A program made the translations under genes and the position numbers. Below are positions 1 through 8,060 of a stretch of DNA of 40,746 nucleotides, one piece after another (positions within the stretch are counted from its first letter, which is position 1; each line of letters starts with the position of its first letter). Under the pieces are notes generated by a model. That model did no database searches and was not told where the DNA came from. It saw only the letters and a program-made list of their open reading frames with translations. This DNA is from Treponema sp. (GTDB taxonomy: Bacteria > Spirochaetota > Spirochaetia > Treponematales > Breznakiellaceae): the NCBI GenBank assembly GCA_031266095.1, contig JAISBR010000214.1, forward strand, positions 1 to 40,746. Direction: 5' to 3'.

Positions 1-506
1 CGGTAATTGAGATCGCAGGATACGGTGATACCCTTTTCTTTTGCGGTTTTAACCGCTTCAAGGCAAACGGCCGCTGTCGAATCTCCCAGGGCCGGAGTAA
101 TGCCGGTAAAGTGAAACCACAAAGCATCGTCGAATATTTTGTTCCAGTCAAAATCGGCGGGAGTCGATTCAGCTATGGAAGAACCGGCGCGATCATAGAT
201 TACCTTTGAGGGGCGCTGGGACGCGCCCTTTTCCAGAAAATATATCCCCACCCGTTTCCCGCCCCTGATGATTTTTGAAGTATCCACGCCGAATTCCCTG
301 AGTTTGTTTATTGCCGCCTGTCCTATTTCATGCTCGGGTAGTTTAGTCACATACGCCGCGTCCAATCCAAAATTGGCCAAAGAAACAGCCACATTTGCTT
401 CTCCGCCGCCATACGTTGCGCCCAGAGAAGCGGCCTGTACAAAGCGGTAATACCCTTCCGGCGCAAGCCTGAGCATAATTTCTCCGAAGCTTACGATTTT
501 CCCCAT
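1..506 (-). CDS. kdgK: 2-dehydro-3-deoxygluconokinase (PfkB family), 3' part outside window
   Basis: Cytoplasmic sugar kinase that would phosphorylate 2-keto-3-deoxygluconate to KDPG, the substrate of the aldolase encoded just upstream. Only the first ~168 codons are in the window. The N-terminus reads MGKIVSFGEIMLRL, followed by the glycine-rich sugar-binding stretch GGGEANVA at residues 33-40, as in PfkB/ribokinase family kinases. The C-terminal catalytic GAGD motif lies beyond base 1 and cannot be checked. The ATG at 506 has AGGAG 7 nt upstream and lies 1 nt past the aldolase stop, so the two are one operon. The substrate is inferred from the neighbour; the PfkB fold alone would also allow fructokinase. 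Confidence 0.85.
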   Translation of the reverse strand, partial: MGKIVSFGEIMLRLAPEGYYRFVQAASLGATYGGGEANVAVSLANFGLDAAYVTKLPEHEIGQAAINKLREFGVDTSKIIRGGKRVGIYFLEKGASQRPSKVIYDRAGSSIAESTPADFDWNKIFDDALWFHFTGITPALGDSTAAVCLEAVKTAKEKGITVSCDLNY

Positions 507-507
507 T

Positions 508-1473
508 TTAGCGCTCCTGTTTTTTCTGAACCAGATGAACCGCAAATCCGGCAATCTCTTCCTTTAAGTAGACAAACGTCATATTTCCGCCGCTGTCTTT
601 TTTTATACTGTCGGTGTCGAGGGCTATACCTTGCCGCTCCAGCCAGGAGGCGGCTTTGATAACGCTGTTGGTTCCCATGGCTATATGCCCCCTGCTGCCC
701 AACCCTGCCTGTCTCATTATCTCGATAAAATCGCCCGCAAAAACGGAATTGGTTGTTTCCCGCAAAGGAAAGCCGAAAAGAGCGCAGAAGCAGTTCGCCG
801 CTTTTTCGGCATCCTCCGTATTGACGCCTAAATGTACCACGGAAAATCCCAGCATATTCAACATCGCTTCTTTGCACAGGGCGGTAATTTTTTCGAAGTT
901 TCCCGCGTTGATGAGATCGGAAGCAGCCATCCATGAACCGCCGCAGGCAAGGATTTTGTTAAAAGCGGTGTACTTCGCGAGATTATTCGCGTTGATCCCT
1001 CCGGTGGGTATAAACCTGACTGAACTATAGGGAGCCGACACCGCTTTAATGTATTCAATTCCGCCGGCCTGTTCAGCCGGGAAGAATTTTACCACCTCCA
1101 GTTCCGCTTCCAGAGCCTGCTCGATATCCGACGGACTGGAACATCCCGGTATTACGGGAATTCCCTTTTTAAGCGCGTGGCCGACTACCCTGGAATTAAA
1201 GCCGGGACTAACGATGAATTGAGCGCCGCTGTCTAGGGCCCGGTCAACCTGTTCGGTACTTAACACCGTGCCCGCGCCAAGTATGATATCGGGAACTTCC
1301 CGGCTGATTCGCCGGATTGCGGCTTCACCCTGGGCCGTCCTAAAGGTAATTTCCGCCACGGGAATCCCGCCGGTTTTAAGCGCCCGCGCAAGGGGAACAG
1401 CTTTTTCCGGGTCGTCGATCTTTATTACCGGAACAATACCGATTTTACCTATGTCTGCAAGAATTTTTTGCAT
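508..1473 (-). CDS. kdgA: KDPG/KHG aldolase fused to a C-terminal VOC (glyoxalase-like) domain
   Basis: Class I aldolase that cleaves 2-keto-3-deoxy-6-phosphogluconate to pyruvate and glyceraldehyde 3-phosphate (Entner-Doudoroff or hexuronate breakdown). Residues 1-205 form the aldolase: AEITFRT carries the likely catalytic Glu41, and VVKFFPAE carries the Schiff-base Lys129. GAGTVLS and PTGGI (phosphate site) are also present. Residues ~210-321 form a VOC/glyoxalase-like domain with candidate metal ligands His214, Glu251, His263 and His313. The usual aldolase is about 210 residues, so the extra 110 are a fusion; the domain's role is unknown. ATG at 1473 has GGAG upstream. First gene of the kdgA-kdgK operon. 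Confidence 0.9.
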   Translation of the reverse strand: MQKILADIGKIGIVPVIKIDDPEKAVPLARALKTGGIPVAEITFRTAQGEAAIRRISREVPDIILGAGTVLSTEQVDRALDSGAQFIVSPGFNSRVVGHALKKGIPVIPGCSSPSDIEQALEAELEVVKFFPAEQAGGIEYIKAVSAPYSSVRFIPTGGINANNLAKYTAFNKILACGGSWMAASDLINAGNFEKITALCKEAMLNMLGFSVVHLGVNTEDAEKAANCFCALFGFPLRETTNSVFAGDFIEIMRQAGLGSRGHIAMGTNSVIKAASWLERQGIALDTDSIKKDSGGNMTFVYLKEEIAGFAVHLVQKKQER

Positions 1474-1672
1474 AGTATACTCCAGGTTGAAATTCTTTCA
1501 TAAAAGTATACCATACAAAAAATATTTTGGTATCCGAAAAACCGCTAAATTGTACATAACAAAATTGTAATGGTCTCACAAAAAAGTGCGTACTTTACAA
1601 ATTCAAAATCCCTGTTACCATAAACATCCGGAAACAAAGGTGTTTGTCAGCTAACCACGTAAGGAGTGTGAA
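1474..1672. promoter_or_regulatory. Divergent promoter region between kdgA and the ALDH/ABC operon
   Basis: AT-rich 199-nt spacer between divergent operons, so it must hold promoters for both. An inverted repeat ATACCA (1508-1513) / TGGTAT (1528-1533) with a 14-nt spacer lies close to kdgA and could bind a repressor. The half-sites resemble those of GntR/UxuR-type hexuronate regulators, but their order is inverted relative to the usual TGGTATACCA palindrome, so the assignment is weak. AAGGAG lies 6 nt before the ATG at 1673. Confidence 0.4.
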
Positions 1673-3067
1673 ATGTCCCAGTCATTTATCGAAGTTTACA
1701 ACCCGGCCACCGGCGCGCTCATCAATCAGGTACCGGAGGCGGGCGTTGCCGATGTGGCCGCCGTCGCGGCTCAGGGTTTGCTGGGCCAGGCCGCCATGTC
1801 GGCTACCCCGGCTCACCGCCGCCAGGCCCTGCTGCTGAAGCTGGCCGGTTTGATTGAGCGTGACGCCGAGGATCTGGCCCAGCTCGACGCCGCGGAGAAC
1901 GGCAAGCCCATCCAGCAGACCCGGGGCGAGGTTGGGGCCGCCATCCGCATTATTCGGGGCTACGCGGGCGAGGCCACCCGCATTTTCGGCCGCCAATTCC
2001 CGATGGATGCCGTTCCGGGGCTGGAGAAACATTTCGCGGTTACGATCCGGGAGCCCCTCGGGCTGGTCGCCGCCCTAATTCCGTTCAACTATCCGGTTGA
2101 ACTGTATTCGCACAAAGCCGCCGCGGCCCTGGCCGCCGGCAATGCGGTGATCACCAAGCCGCCTACCCGCTGCCCGCTCACTCTGTTCCGAATACATGAG
2201 TATTACGCCGAGGCGGGTTTCCCCGAGTTCGCGCACCAGGTGCTGGTTGGCAACCGGAACGTCGTCGCGGCGCTGGCCGACCATCCGGATATCGCCGCGC
2301 TGACGCTGACCGGCGGTACCGAGGCCGGGCGTAATGTCGCCGAGCGGGGGGCGCGCCGCTTCGCCAAGGTTTTCCTGGAACTCGGCGGCAACGACCCGCT
2401 TATTGTCCTGGACGACGCGGACCTCGAGAAGGCGGTCGACGCAATCGTGTACGGACGGCTGGCGCGGGGCAACGGCCAGATCTGCTGCGCCGTCAAACGG
2501 GTCTACGCCACAGCCGGAATCTACGACCAGTTGGCGCAGCGTCTGGTCGCCAAAACAGGCCGGCTGGTCGTTGGCGATCAACTCGACGAGGCAACCGATG
2601 TCGGTCCGCTGATCGGTGAGGCCGACGCGGTCAAGGTCGAAGGAGAGATCGCCAAACTGGTGGCGGAGGGCGCAAAACTGATGATCGGCGGTGAACGCCG
2701 GGGCGCTTTCATAACCCCGGCGGTTCTGGTAGACGTACCGGCGGGATCACCGGCGATGGCCGAGGAGATTTTCGGCCCGGTCGCGCCTTTGGTCAGGGTG
2801 GAAAGCCTGGAACAAGCCATCGGCCTGGCCAACGACTCACCCTACGGTCTCCAGGCCGCGATCTTCACCCGGAACATCAATCACGCGCTTCGGGCGGCTG
2901 CCCGTATCAACGCCGGCTCTGTCATGATTAACGGCACCACGGCGCTGCGCGCCGAGAACCTGCCGTTTGGAGGCTGCGGCATGACCGGCGGCTATCGCGA
3001 GGGTCTGCATGATACGGTTCTGGATTTTACCCGGCAGAAGACGATTGTGGCCATTGGAGTTCTCTGA
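1673..3067 (+). CDS. NAD(P)-dependent aldehyde dehydrogenase
   Basis: Aldehyde dehydrogenase superfamily enzyme of 464 residues, oxidising an aldehyde to the acid in the cytoplasm. Key residues are visible: Asn139 in IPFNYP, Lys162 in TKPP (cofactor), the general base Glu236 in FLELGG, and nucleophile Cys271 in GQICC, followed by an unusual second cysteine. The C-terminal EEIFGPVAPL motif is typical. The ATG has an AAGGAG site 6 nt upstream, and the stop overlaps the next gene (TGATG). Its place ahead of a sugar ABC transporter suggests it oxidises an aldehyde from the imported sugar or polyol (lactaldehyde or glycolaldehyde type), but the substrate cannot be read from sequence. Third positions are visibly richer in C/G than in neighbouring kdgA. 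Confidence 0.9.
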   Translation: MSQSFIEVYNPATGALINQVPEAGVADVAAVAAQGLLGQAAMSATPAHRRQALLLKLAGLIERDAEDLAQLDAAENGKPIQQTRGEVGAAIRIIRGYAGEATRIFGRQFPMDAVPGLEKHFAVTIREPLGLVAALIPFNYPVELYSHKAAAALAAGNAVITKPPTRCPLTLFRIHEYYAEAGFPEFAHQVLVGNRNVVAALADHPDIAALTLTGGTEAGRNVAERGARRFAKVFLELGGNDPLIVLDDADLEKAVDAIVYGRLARGNGQICCAVKRVYATAGIYDQLAQRLVAKTGRLVVGDQLDEATDVGPLIGEADAVKVEGEIAKLVAEGAKLMIGGERRGAFITPAVLVDVPAGSPAMAEEIFGPVAPLVRVESLEQAIGLANDSPYGLQAAIFTRNINHALRAAARINAGSVMINGTTALRAENLPFGGCGMTGGYREGLHDTVLDFTRQKTIVAIGVL

Positions 3068-4542
3068 TGAGTTTAGCGCTGCGTGAAGTACGCAAGTTGT
3101 ACGGAAGCGCCCTTATTTTGCACGGTGTCAGCCTGGAGGCTGAGTTTGGCCAGGTGGTGGCGATAGTTGGAGCGAACGGCGCCGGCAAATCCACCCTGAT
3201 CAAAATCCTGGCAGGCGCGGTTCCCAAAGACTCGGGCAGCCTCGAACTGGACGGCCGGCCGCTCGATCTGAAGGGGCCGCGCGATGCCATTCGACAGGGA
3301 ATCTGCACGGTCTACCAGGAGCTGTCTTTGGTACCGGAGTTGTCGGTTGCCGAGAACCTCCTGATGGGTGTTCTGCCCAGGCGCCGGGGTCTGATCGACT
3401 GGCGCGCCGCCCATGTACGGGCCAGGGAGATTCTCACGTCGATCGGCTTCGACGCCATTGACCCGGCGGCAAAAACCCGCGATTTGCCGGTTGCCAAGCA
3501 GCAGATGGTCGAGATCGCAAGATCCCTGGTTTCCAAACCAAGAATCCTGGTCCTCGATGAGCCGTCTGCGGTACTGTCGGGTTCCGATCTGGATTCCCTC
3601 TACGCATTGGTTGGTAAACTCCGCGATGAGGGAACCCTTGTCTTGTATGTTTCTCACCGGCTTCAGGAAGTTCTTAATCTGGCTGATCGGATCGTTGTCA
3701 TGAAGGACGGCCACTTCGTTGCTGAACTTGACCCAAAGAAAGCCACCGAGAATGATATAATCACCCTGATGGCCAGCCGTAAAATCGAAGCGATCTACCC
3801 CGATCGACGTAAGGTTTTCGGGGTATCGACTCTGGCTGTTGAGGGGTTGACCCGTGTCGGGGAGTTTGATGATGTTGGTTTCCAGCTGCGCGCAGGCGAG
3901 ATCCTGTCGATCTTCGGCCTCGTCGGATCAGGACGCAGCGAGCTTGTCGAAACGATCTTTGGGGCCCGCCGGCCGGATAGGGGTTCAATCTCGATCGGCG
4001 GCGCCGCCAGGCGTTTTCACGCCCCTGCCGACGCGATCAAAGCCGGCATCGCCCTGGTAACGGAGGATCGGCAGCGCACCGGACTGGTGCTGGGGCTTAA
4101 GGTCGAGGAGAACATCAACATGGCAACCATGCACGGAGTACTGCTCTCCATGGCCAAGCGGCGCTCCGACGCGGAACAGATGATCAGTGAGCTGTCGATC
4201 AAACCTAAGTACAGCAGGGACATGGAGGCGAGGCAGCTCTCCGGCGGCAACCAGCAGAAGGCGGTGGTCGCCAAATGGCTGCTGACCAACCCGTCAATTC
4301 TGATTCTGGACGAACCGACCCGCGGTGTGGATATGGCCACCCGGGTGGATATCTACCAGAAGATCGATGAACTCGCCTCTGCCGGCATCTCAATCCTGAT
4401 GGTCTCGTCCGACCTGACGGAGGCGGTTTCGATGGCTGATCGGGTACTGGTGATGCGAAACGGGCGGGTGTTGAAAGAGCTTGACGCGGCAAGAACCAGT
4501 GAGGACGAAGTCCTGGCATATGCGATTGGAGGCAAAGAATGA
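3067..4542 (+). CDS. Sugar ABC transporter ATPase, RbsA/MglA type (two nucleotide-binding domains)
   Basis: Fused double ATPase of the carbohydrate uptake transporter-2 class, 491 residues as usual. Domain 1 (about 1-235) has Walker A GANGAGKS and Walker B VLDEPSAVLS; its signature is the degenerate VAKQQMVEIA, normal for domain 1 of RbsA. Domain 2 (about 250-491) has the altered P-loop GLVGSGRS, signature LSGGNQQK and Walker B LDEPTRGVD. It powers the permease encoded next, with which it overlaps by ATGA. Substrate is probably a pentose or related sugar; the sequence does not identify it. Confidence 0.93.
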   Translation: MSLALREVRKLYGSALILHGVSLEAEFGQVVAIVGANGAGKSTLIKILAGAVPKDSGSLELDGRPLDLKGPRDAIRQGICTVYQELSLVPELSVAENLLMGVLPRRRGLIDWRAAHVRAREILTSIGFDAIDPAAKTRDLPVAKQQMVEIARSLVSKPRILVLDEPSAVLSGSDLDSLYALVGKLRDEGTLVLYVSHRLQEVLNLADRIVVMKDGHFVAELDPKKATENDIITLMASRKIEAIYPDRRKVFGVSTLAVEGLTRVGEFDDVGFQLRAGEILSIFGLVGSGRSELVETIFGARRPDRGSISIGGAARRFHAPADAIKAGIALVTEDRQRTGLVLGLKVEENINMATMHGVLLSMAKRRSDAEQMISELSIKPKYSRDMEARQLSGGNQQKAVVAKWLLTNPSILILDEPTRGVDMATRVDIYQKIDELASAGISILMVSSDLTEAVSMADRVLVMRNGRVLKELDAARTSEDEVLAYAIGGKE

Positions 4543-5516
4543 AAGAATTCAAACATGAGGGGCGGGTTCGGCTGGTCGTCGCCGGTAAGGATGTGACCAT
4601 GACGGTTATCCTCGGGTTGGCGGTGATCGCCCTCGTCGTCATTGCTAACCCGCTGACCAATAATGTGTTCTTCACCGCCAACAACCTTACCAACTTAATG
4701 CGGCAGATGACGACAACCGGGCTGCTGTCGCTTGGGATGCTCTTCGTGATTCTGACGGGGGGAATAGACCTGTCGGTCGGATCGGTCGTTGCTTTCTCGG
4801 CCATCTTCGCTGCCGGTTCTTCGGTACACTCGGGGCTGCCGGTTTGGGTGTCATTCCTTCTGGGCATCGCCGCCGGAGCGGGTTGGGGGCTGATTAGCGG
4901 ATCGCTCGTCGCCTGGTTCAATCTGGCGCCCTTCGTGGTCACCCTGGCCATGATGACGACCATTCGCGGTTTGACCTATGTCTACTCCGAGATTGCGATT
5001 AGCGCCCGCATTGTTCCCAGCTTTACCGCGCTGGGTTCGGCTGTGGTCTTTGGTATTCCAATATCGACGATGATCATGGTGGTATTCTTCGCTCTCGGCG
5101 CGGTGTTCCTGAACCGTACCCCCCTCGGGCGCAGCACCATAGCTATCGGCGGAAACCGCGAGACCGTGCGGCTGGCCGGGATTTCGGTGACGAAGGGCAT
5201 CATCACCGCATACGTCATCTCCGGGATTTGCGCCGGGACCGGCGGTATTTTGCTTGCTTCACGGCTGGGCAATATTCAGCCGTCACTGGGCAATGGATTC
5301 GAACTTGACGCCATAGCCGCCAGTGTAATCGGCGGGGCCAACCTCGCCGGAGGCAAAGGTACCGTTCAGGGGACGGTCATAGGGGTCTTAATCCTGGCGG
5401 TCATGAACAACCTGCTGTCACTGCGCAATGTGGAGTCGTACTGGCAGTCGGTCCTTAAGGGCGTGATCATCATTGCGGTGGTCCTGCTCCACTCGCGCTC
5501 TCAAAAACGGGGGTAA
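4539..5516 (+). CDS. Sugar ABC transporter permease, RbsC type
   Basis: Inner-membrane permease of 325 residues with about nine hydrophobic segments. Family motifs GGIDLSVGS near residue 73 and GGANLAGGKGTV near residue 268 are typical of RbsC/MglC/YtfT permeases. It would form a homodimeric channel served by the upstream ATPase. The start overlaps the ATPase stop by 4 nt, implying translational coupling. A hairpin follows before the binding-protein gene. Confidence 0.93.
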   Translation: MKEFKHEGRVRLVVAGKDVTMTVILGLAVIALVVIANPLTNNVFFTANNLTNLMRQMTTTGLLSLGMLFVILTGGIDLSVGSVVAFSAIFAAGSSVHSGLPVWVSFLLGIAAGAGWGLISGSLVAWFNLAPFVVTLAMMTTIRGLTYVYSEIAISARIVPSFTALGSAVVFGIPISTMIMVVFFALGAVFLNRTPLGRSTIAIGGNRETVRLAGISVTKGIITAYVISGICAGTGGILLASRLGNIQPSLGNGFELDAIAASVIGGANLAGGKGTVQGTVIGVLILAVMNNLLSLRNVESYWQSVLKGVIIIAVVLLHSRSQKRG

Positions 5517-5537
5517 AAATAACGCTGGCTGTTAGCG

Positions 5538-5573
5538 CCGGTTGTGGAGTGTCATCATCCAAACCACAACCGG
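5538..5573 (+). promoter_or_regulatory. Intercistronic hairpin between permease and binding protein
   Basis: Perfect 10-bp inverted repeat CCGGTTGTGG / CCACAACCGG (5538-5547 and 5564-5573) with a 16-nt loop and no T run after it. In ABC operons such hairpins often stabilise one part of the mRNA or partly terminate transcription. Here it would separate expression of the binding protein from that of the permease. This role is inferred from position. Confidence 0.6.
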
Positions 5574-5663
5574 TATACAACGCAGCAGGTATCGATAATA
5601 AATGCGAGAAAACCTGGCGTTGCCGGGAAAAGGTTTTGAGTTGACTTTCTATAGGAGGATTTT

Positions 5664-6623
5664 ATGAAAATGAGGAAAATCGGTGTGTTTGCTCTATTGC
5701 TTACGGTGTTGAGCGGAGCAGTATTCGTAGGCTGTACCAAGGACAACCCAACTGACAAGAAGATCACCATCGGCATGGCCAACCTCGCCCTGGGTGATTA
5801 CTTCACCGGTATGCGCAATGCGGTTGTCGCGGCGGGTGAGCAGCGCGGCTGGACGGTCAATGCTACAAGCGCTGACGGCGATGATGCCAAGCTCGTGGCT
5901 GATGTCGAAAACTTCATCGCCCAGGGTGTAGACGGCATCGTTATCTCGGGCGCCTGGTTCAACGACATTCCGGCGGCGCTGAATGCCGCTGAAAATGCGG
6001 GTATCCCTGTGGTACTCGTTGACCGTATGTTCGATTCCCAGAACTTCACTTCCTGGGTGGGTCCGGATAACGAATTCATGGGCGAGCAGATCGGCAACTA
6101 CATCGTCACCCAGCTGCCTGCCGGCGGCACCGCTGTGATTATCCGCGGCGGCCCGCCCGAGAATACCATCGGCATCAACCGCACCAAGGGTGTTACCAAG
6201 GCCCTCACGGCTGCCGGTAACTTCACCGTTCAGGTTTCACCTGACTTTGGCGACTGGTCTACCGACGGCGGCAAGGCGGCCATGGAGAACATGCTTGCAA
6301 GGTTCCCGAAGATTGACGTCGTCTTCTGCGAAAATGACTCCATGAGCTTCGGCGCCCAGTCTGCGGCTGTAGACGCGGGTCGTTCCGCCGAGATGTTCTT
6401 TACCGGGATTGACGGCGCGAACCCGGCCATCCTGGCAATCCTTGAAGGCGGAAACTACAAGGCCACGGGTCACAACGATGCCAATGTAATCGGCGCCGAG
6501 GGTGTCGCCGTTATGGCGCGTATCCTCGCGGGTGAGACTGTTAACAAGGTTAACTTCATGGATTCACCAATCATCACAATCGCGAATGCCGAACAGTACA
6601 GGAACGCGGGCAAGTGGGAGTAA
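5664..6623 (+). CDS. Sugar-binding lipoprotein of the ABC transporter, RbsB type
   Basis: Extracytoplasmic substrate-binding protein of 319 residues (Peripla_BP_4/RbsB family). The N-terminus is a lipoprotein signal: two lysines/arginines, a hydrophobic stretch, and lipobox VFVGC with Cys24 as the lipid-anchored residue. The mature part begins with KKITIGMANLALGDYF and contains GVDGIVISG and GIDGANPAIL, typical of the two lobes. AGGAGG lies ahead of the ATG. It is last in the operon, after the hairpin. Ligand unknown; the aromatic and acidic residues of the sugar site are consistent with a monosaccharide. Confidence 0.92.
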   Translation: MKMRKIGVFALLLTVLSGAVFVGCTKDNPTDKKITIGMANLALGDYFTGMRNAVVAAGEQRGWTVNATSADGDDAKLVADVENFIAQGVDGIVISGAWFNDIPAALNAAENAGIPVVLVDRMFDSQNFTSWVGPDNEFMGEQIGNYIVTQLPAGGTAVIIRGGPPENTIGINRTKGVTKALTAAGNFTVQVSPDFGDWSTDGGKAAMENMLARFPKIDVVFCENDSMSFGAQSAAVDAGRSAEMFFTGIDGANPAILAILEGGNYKATGHNDANVIGAEGVAVMARILAGETVNKVNFMDSPIITIANAEQYRNAGKWE

Positions 6624-6674
6624 TCCACACTCCGGTTACCTGTTCAGCGGCTTAACAGCTGACGATTAACGATT

Positions 6675-6708
6675 GTTTAGGGGCCTTGCAAAAGCAAGGC
6701 CCCTAAAC
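6675..6708. terminator. Bidirectional hairpin between convergent operons
   Basis: Perfect 15-bp stem GTTTAGGGGCCTTGC / GCAAGGCCCCTAAAC (6675-6689, 6694-6708) with an AAAA loop. It lies between the convergent binding-protein and NifB-like genes. No clear T run follows on either strand, so efficient intrinsic termination is not assured, but it is the only candidate separating the two transcripts. Confidence 0.75.
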
Positions 6709-6716
6709 ATGAACGA

Positions 6717-8060
6717 TTATACCGGACAAACCGGTGAACATTGTGATCGCCGCTCAATAGTTTCGGCTGCCTTCCGTACGGCCTCCTCTATATAGTCATA
6801 GGCAAGAAAAACCCGGATGCCCTTTTCGGCAAGTTCCATGCGGGGAACTTCACCGATACGCATAACCAGGACCGCGGAACAGCCGGCGATGGCACTGATG
6901 ATCCTTTCAATTTTACCGGTATGGGATCCGCAGTTATCCCGAAAAGAAACTTCGCCGGCCGGCAGGCCTGATTCCGGCGGACGGCAGTACCGGGGAACGG
7001 CTCGCCTTTCCACAAAACGGATTTTACCGCCGGTATACTCATAAATAAAAAAACCGGAAACATGTCCGAAATGTTCATCAACCATAACGCCGGTTTTTGA
7101 CGCCACCGCAAAAAGCAGGCTTTCTTTTTTTAGGGCGGGGGCCGCAGCCGGGGGATTTTTCTTTGTATCGTTCGTATGTGCGGCAGCGTCCGTATTCCCG
7201 GGAGGCAGCGCCGGTTTTTCCGCAAAGAGGTACGACATGTCGTTGTCCAGCGGCCCGGCGGCATCGGATCGGCACTGGCGGCAGTGATACATCTGGGGAA
7301 GCAGGGTTTCACAGGTTTTTCGGATTTTATCAAGTTCCTCACGGCTTACCATGGGCAGTGTTTCAAAAAGCGTATGCCTAACCGGTATTAACTGCATGAT
7401 ATTAACCAGCGAGGCTCCGGCGTCCTTGACTTTTTGAACCAGCCGCGGTATTTGTCCGTCGTTCAAGCCCTTGATCAACACGATGTTTACCTTACAGGCC
7501 AGGCCCAGTTCGGCAGCTTTTTGTATGCCCCCAATCTGGCTGCGAAGGAGTATTTCCGCGGCTTCTTCGCGGATATACCGCTTTCCGTCATAATCAACAT
7601 ACCGGTAAATCCTTTTTGCCGTTTCCACATCAGCGGCGTTTACCGTAACGGTTATATGCGACACTCCGGCGTTCTTTAAATCGTCCGCATAACGGGGAAG
7701 CAAAAGTCCGTTTGTTGAAATACAAAACAGGACTTCCGTATCTTCACTGCGGATAAGGCGCAGGGTTTCGATTGTCCGCTCAATGTTCGCCAGGGCGTCT
7801 CCGGGTCCCGCAATGCCCGCCACGGTTATATCCGGCATTTTCTTTTTGATAAGCCTGTAGCGTTCAAGGGCCTCCGCCGGGCTTATTACTTTTGAAGTAA
7901 CCCCGGGACGGCTTTCGTTAACGCAGTCAAAAGACCTCCGGCAATAATTACATTGCATATTGCATGCGGGGGCAACAGGCAGATGGATCCTCCCATACCC
8001 TTTGCCGCATGATCGTTCGGCAAAACAGGGATGTTTGGCGGTTTTCCGGTTATAGTTCAT
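6717..8060 (-). CDS. NifB-like radical SAM cofactor enzyme with C-terminal NifX-like domain
   Basis: Homologue of NifB, the radical SAM enzyme that fuses two 4Fe-4S clusters into the carbide-containing 8Fe core (NifB-co) of nitrogenase cofactors. From ATG 8060 the protein has 447 residues: HPC (10-12), the SAM cluster motif CNMQCNYC (Cys33, Cys37, Cys40), DCVNESRPGV, and the late motif HCRQCRSDAAG, all hallmarks of NifB. From about residue 312 there is a NifX/NafY-like cofactor-binding domain (FAVASKTGVMVDEHFGH). The upstream in-frame TTG at 8141 is less likely: ATG 8060 has AGAGG upstream and overlaps the previous gene by only 11 nt. Last gene of the nitrogenase-like operon. It implies that the NifDK-like protein carries a NifB-derived iron-sulfur cofactor; without NifEN in view, molybdenum insertion is doubtful. 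Confidence 0.9.
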   Translation of the reverse strand: MNYNRKTAKHPCFAERSCGKGYGRIHLPVAPACNMQCNYCRRSFDCVNESRPGVTSKVISPAEALERYRLIKKKMPDITVAGIAGPGDALANIERTIETLRLIRSEDTEVLFCISTNGLLLPRYADDLKNAGVSHITVTVNAADVETAKRIYRYVDYDGKRYIREEAAEILLRSQIGGIQKAAELGLACKVNIVLIKGLNDGQIPRLVQKVKDAGASLVNIMQLIPVRHTLFETLPMVSREELDKIRKTCETLLPQMYHCRQCRSDAAGPLDNDMSYLFAEKPALPPGNTDAAAHTNDTKKNPPAAAPALKKESLLFAVASKTGVMVDEHFGHVSGFFIYEYTGGKIRFVERRAVPRYCRPPESGLPAGEVSFRDNCGSHTGKIERIISAIAGCSAVLVMRIGEVPRMELAEKGIRVFLAYDYIEEAVRKAAETIERRSQCSPVCPV

